In this document: piece by piece, positions 61,471 through 64,000 of the stretch
Layout of the letters: each line of letters begins with the position of its first letter
Position numbering within the stretch: the stretch's first letter is position 1
From: Oleispirillum sp965228165
Lineage (GTDB): Bacteria > Pseudomonadota > Alphaproteobacteria > Rhodospirillales > Rhodospirillaceae
Assembly: GCA_965228165.1 (NCBI GenBank)
Contig: CBDDHB010000002.1
Span: forward strand, 434,001 to 498,000
Direction of reading: 5' to 3'
DNA length: 64,000 nt
Program-made: the position numbers and the translations under genes
Notes under the pieces: model-generated
The model's database searches: none
What the model saw: only the letters and a program-made list of their open reading frames with translations
What the model was told of the DNA's origin: nothing

Positions 61471-63048
61471 ATGAACACCGGGCTATTCTTTTGGCGGCGC
61501 CTCGCGGCGCGTTGCGTTTTCGCGGCGGCGGCGCTGATCGGCGCTTCCGGCGGGGCGTGCGCCGGAATCGACGCGCCGGAAACCGCCCGCATCCTCGCCT
61601 ATGGCCTGCGCGCCATCGAAAGCCGGGCGCTCGACCCGGTAACCCTGTCCGAGATCACCGTGGAGGGCTTAAGCGGTCTGGCCACCCTGGAACCGGGGTT
61701 GAGCGTCACCGCCAGTTCCGCCGGCATCGCGGCGGTCCTCGGCGGCAAGGAAATCGGCCGCTGGCCGCGCCCCGCCGCCGACGCTCCGGAAGCCTGGGCC
61801 GATCTGTCGGTGCGCCTGATCCTGGCGGCGCAGGAGCGTTCCCCGGCAATGGCGCATGCCGACGCCGAGGCGCTGTTCCAGGCGTTTTTCGATTCCGCGT
61901 TGTCGCCGCTCGACCCCTTTTCCCGCTACGCCGGACGGGCGGAAGCGGAGCAGCAGCAGGAGCGCCGCAACGGCTTCGGCGGCATCGGCATCCGCTATCG
62001 CCTGCACCGCGACCACCTGGAGGTGACCTCGGTGCTCGACGGCACCCCCGCCGAGGACGCCGACATCGAACCCGGCGACCGCATCCTGAAGCTCGACGAC
62101 ATGCCGATCAAGGACCTGTCGCGCAAGGCGGTGCACGACCTGCTGCGCGGCCCGGTGGACAGCCGCCTGCGCATCGCCCTGATCCACGCCGAGACCGAAC
62201 GGACGATCGTGATCAGGCGCGGTCTGGTCTCCACCCCCACCGCCTTCCTGTCGCAGTCCGGCGGCGTGCCGCGCCTGAAGGTCACCCGCTTCAGCCAGCA
62301 AACGGTCTCGCTGTCGCGCCGCCTGGTCGAGGAATACCTCGCCACCGCCAAGACGCCGCCGTCCGGCCTGATCCTGGACCTGCGAGGCAATCCCGGCGGG
62401 CTTCTGGATCAGGCGGTCGGCCTGAGCGACCTGTTCCTGAAAAAGGGCGAGATCGTCGCCACCCGGGGCCGCCATCCCCACACCCTGCAAAACTATTCGG
62501 CGACGCAAACCGACGTGCCCGGCGGCGACGTCCTGAACGGCCTGCCGCTTTTGGTGCTGATCGACGGCAAGACCGCCTCCGCCGCCGAGATCGTCGCCGC
62601 CGCCTTGCAGGCGGACGGGCGCGCCGTGGTGGTGGGCACCACGTCCTACGGCAAGGGCACGGTGCAGACCGTGGTGGCGATGCCCAACGGCGGCGAGATG
62701 ACCTTGACCTGGTCGCGCTTCTTCACGCCCTCCGGCTACGCCCTGCACGGTCTGGGGGTGATGCCCACCCTGTGCACCGCCGAGGGCCGCACCACGCCGG
62801 AAATGCTGATGCATGCTCTCAACACCGGCAGCCTGCCCGCGATCGCCAACTTCAGCCGCTGGCGCGGCGTCGGCCTGAACGACATCCCGGCCCGCCAGGA
62901 ATTGCGCCGCGTCTGCCCGCCCGAGGACCACGCCAACCGCGACGCGCTGGACCTGGACGTCGCCGAGGCGATCCTGGAAACTCCCGGCGCCTATCGCTCG
63001 GCGCTGGCGGCGCTGGAAACCGCCTCGGCCAGCCGGGAAGATCGTTGA
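61471..63048 (+). CDS. S41-family C-terminal processing peptidase (CtpA-like)
   Basis: 525 residues. Signal peptide about 1-35 (FFWRRLAARCVFAAAALIGA), PDZ domain about 170-260 (GGIGIRYRLHRDHLEVTSVL, EPGDRILKLDDMPI), then the S41 core with LILDLRGNPGGLLDQAVGLS, catalytic serine in DGKTASAAEIVAAA and lysine in SYGKGTVQTVVAMPNGGEM. It would trim exported or membrane proteins in the periplasm. ATG 61471 is used; an earlier in-frame start (61414) lacks a signal-like N-terminus. It lies 53 bases after rnr. Confidence 0.92.
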   Translation: MNTGLFFWRRLAARCVFAAAALIGASGGACAGIDAPETARILAYGLRAIESRALDPVTLSEITVEGLSGLATLEPGLSVTASSAGIAAVLGGKEIGRWPRPAADAPEAWADLSVRLILAAQERSPAMAHADAEALFQAFFDSALSPLDPFSRYAGRAEAEQQQERRNGFGGIGIRYRLHRDHLEVTSVLDGTPAEDADIEPGDRILKLDDMPIKDLSRKAVHDLLRGPVDSRLRIALIHAETERTIVIRRGLVSTPTAFLSQSGGVPRLKVTRFSQQTVSLSRRLVEEYLATAKTPPSGLILDLRGNPGGLLDQAVGLSDLFLKKGEIVATRGRHPHTLQNYSATQTDVPGGDVLNGLPLLVLIDGKTASAAEIVAAALQADGRAVVVGTTSYGKGTVQTVVAMPNGGEMTLTWSRFFTPSGYALHGLGVMPTLCTAEGRTTPEMLMHALNTGSLPAIANFSRWRGVGLNDIPARQELRRVCPPEDHANRDALDLDVAEAILETPGAYRSALAALETASASREDR

Positions 63049-63065
63049 CGCGTGCGCTTTCGGGC

Positions 63066-63093
63066 TTGACTTTGCCGAGAGAAAGGCTATTTT
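63066..63093 (+). promoter_or_regulatory. Predicted promoter of rpmG
   Basis: TTGACT (63066-63071) and TATTTT (63088-63093) are 16 bases apart, with the rpmG ATG 42 bases beyond. Right after the S41 protease stop; motif-based inference. Confidence 0.55.
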
Positions 63094-63135
63094 CCGCCCC
63101 TCACGTTACGTTTCTCTAGCGATGGAATTGCAGTC

Positions 63136-63303
63136 ATGGCCAAGCCCGCCACCGTGCTCGTGAAGCTGGAAAGCACCGCCGGCACCGGCTATTTCTACGT
63201 CGTCAAGAAGAACCCTCGGAACACCACCGAGAAGTTCGAATTCCGGAAATACGACCCGGTGGTTCGCAAGCACGTTGCGTTCAAGGAAACCAAGATGAAG
63301 TAA
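63136..63303 (+). CDS. rpmG: 50S ribosomal protein L33
   Basis: 55-residue ribosomal protein, short enough to be missed by length filters. It begins MAKPATVLVKLESTAGTGYF and ends HVAFKETKMK, the standard L33 pattern. It has no CxxC pairs, so it is the zinc-free form, common in proteobacteria. Flanked by its own promoter and a strong terminator, so an independent unit. Confidence 0.95.
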   Translation: MAKPATVLVKLESTAGTGYFYVVKKNPRNTTEKFEFRKYDPVVRKHVAFKETKMK

Positions 63304-63321
63304 GTCGGCCCCGGTCGACCG

Positions 63322-63358
63322 AAAAAGGCGCCTGTCCCCGGGACAGGCGCCTTTTCTT
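63322..63358. terminator. Bidirectional terminator between rpmG and the receiver gene
   Basis: Stem of at least 12 pairs GGCGCCTGTCC / GGACAGGCGCC with a CCG loop (63327-63351), flanked by an A-run on the left (63322-63326) and TTTTCTT on the right. It can terminate rpmG on the plus strand and the receiver gene on the minus strand. Confidence 0.88.
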
Positions 63359-63730
63359 ATGGCTCCAGATGTTCGCGCAACCGCGCCAGAACCTGGGGAA
63401 CCCGGAACGGCTTGACGATCCAGGCATCGAACGGCGGATCGTCCCAGGCATCCTGCAACAGTTCGTCGGGCGACGCCGCCGAACACGCCCACACCGGCAC
63501 CCCCGCCAGCTCCGCGCAGGCGTGGATGCGGCGCGCCCAATCCCACCCGTCGCCGTCGGGCAGGCGAATATCCATCAGCACCAGCGCCGGAGGCGATTGC
63601 CGCGCCAGCGCCAACGCCTCGCCGCCGCCGCGCGCCAACATCGCCCGCCCGCCAGGTCCACCAGTTCGGCCATCAGGTTCGCGCCGGGGGGAGAGTCCTC
63701 GACGATCAGCACCAGGGGACGGGCGATCAT
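63357..63730 (-). pseudogene. Single-domain response regulator, frameshifted
   Basis: Begins MIARPLVLIVEDSPPGANLM and continues in another frame with ALVLMDIRLPDGDGWDWARR (phospho-aspartate) and DAWIVKPFRVPQVLARL (conserved lysine). The switch lies about 63641-63652, in GGCGGGCGGGCG on the coding strand; one added G joins the parts (LAGGAMLARGGGEALAL) into a 124-residue receiver. Start shares ATGA with the end of the DUF423 gene. Lesion or sequence error, as for the other G/C-run frameshifts here. Confidence 0.75.
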
Positions 63731-64000
63731 TCCGCGCCGCTCCGCGCCAGACGCATCGCCGCCAGGGCGGCATACCCCCAACCGACGATCAGCGCCATCG
63801 CCCCCATCGGCACGATCGCGCCCATCCGCAAATCGGCGAAGGCCTGCGCATACAGACCGCCGCAGAATCCCAGGATGCCCAGACCCCAGGCCAGCGCCGC
63901 CCGCACCAGATGCCGCGCCGCGACGGCGTCCCGCACCGCCACCGGCGCGCATGCGATCAAGGCCGCCCACAGGGCGACCAGATGCGGCAGATGATACCGC
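63727..64000 (-). CDS. DUF423-family small membrane protein (N-terminus outside window)
   Basis: The visible ~90 residues include hydrophobic stretches LVALWAALIACAP, ALAWGLGILGFCGGLYAQAF and MGAIVPMGAMALIVGWGYAA. The last two match the C-terminal half of DUF423 (YwdK/YgdD-like) proteins, of unknown function. The frame is open to base 64000, so the start lies beyond the window. Translationally coupled to the following receiver gene. Confidence 0.75.
   Translation of the reverse strand, partial: RYHLPHLVALWAALIACAPVAVRDAVAARHLVRAALAWGLGILGFCGGLYAQAFADLRMGAIVPMGAMALIVGWGYAALAAMRLARSGAE

Overview
The window is GC-rich, densely coding DNA from an alphaproteobacterium. The call rests on gene content and order. 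It carries gcrA and rcdA, which are cell-cycle genes of this class. It has the block tig-clpP-clpX-lon-hup followed by nuoABCDEFGH on one strand. It also has an alphaproteobacterial pyrB-pyrC pair and a Zur-controlled znu locus. A Rhodospirillales-like host is my inference; no rRNA is present to settle it.

Layout. 1-7776 (minus): 5' part of the complex I operon, nuoA to a partial nuoH, with a good promoter upstream. 7777-9866: an accessory insert between nuo and hup, holding a DUF2892 membrane protein, a LysE exporter, and an AT-rich module (small membrane protein plus GIY-YIG protein) flanked by 33-bp direct hairpin repeats and lying against tRNA-Val. 9869-16876 (minus): tRNA-Val, HU, Lon, ClpX, ClpP, trigger factor. 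17028-24899: tRNA-Leu, NAD(P)HX repair enzyme, a dadA interrupted by one stop codon, a run of OYE reductase / DUF1887-like protein / MscS / rhomboid, and lrgAB. 24950-32500: LysR regulator with a striking double operator, glutathionylspermidine synthetase/amidase, a GGDEF-EAL sensor with a truncated PAS, D-amino-acid transaminase, a broken DUF2799 gene, second tRNA-Val. 32702-41338: N-formylglutamate amidohydrolase, thioesterase, RsmC-like methylase, CysQ, broken MFS gene, GcrA, DUF4139 protein, TPR-glycosyltransferase, RcdA. 41385-44649: zinc uptake (broken znuA; zur-znuC-znuB) around a perfect Zur palindrome. 44656-51074: a signalling cluster with a FAD oxidoreductase, HPt/pseudo-receiver protein, receiver, PAS kinase, receiver-HDOD, ACT protein and FNR-like regulator. 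51185-63303 (plus): dusA, pyrB, pyrC, plsY, broken dprA, topA, rnr, S41 protease, rpmG. 63357-64000 (minus): frameshifted receiver and a partial DUF423 protein.

Common threads. Proteostasis and cell cycle: ClpXP, Lon, RcdA and GcrA would be expected to act in one CtrA-type control circuit. D-amino-acid metabolism: a transaminase and two DAO-type oxidoreductases, one broken. Zinc homeostasis is locally autoregulated.

Most unusual is the number of lesions. One nonsense codon, about six single-base or small indels (several in G/C runs) and one in-frame deletion fall in seven or eight genes, while the long housekeeping genes are open. This is either ongoing gene decay or homopolymer error in the assembly; the bias toward dispensable genes leans toward decay, but the sequence alone cannot decide. 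I saw no CRISPR array, insertion sequence, prophage or replication origin.
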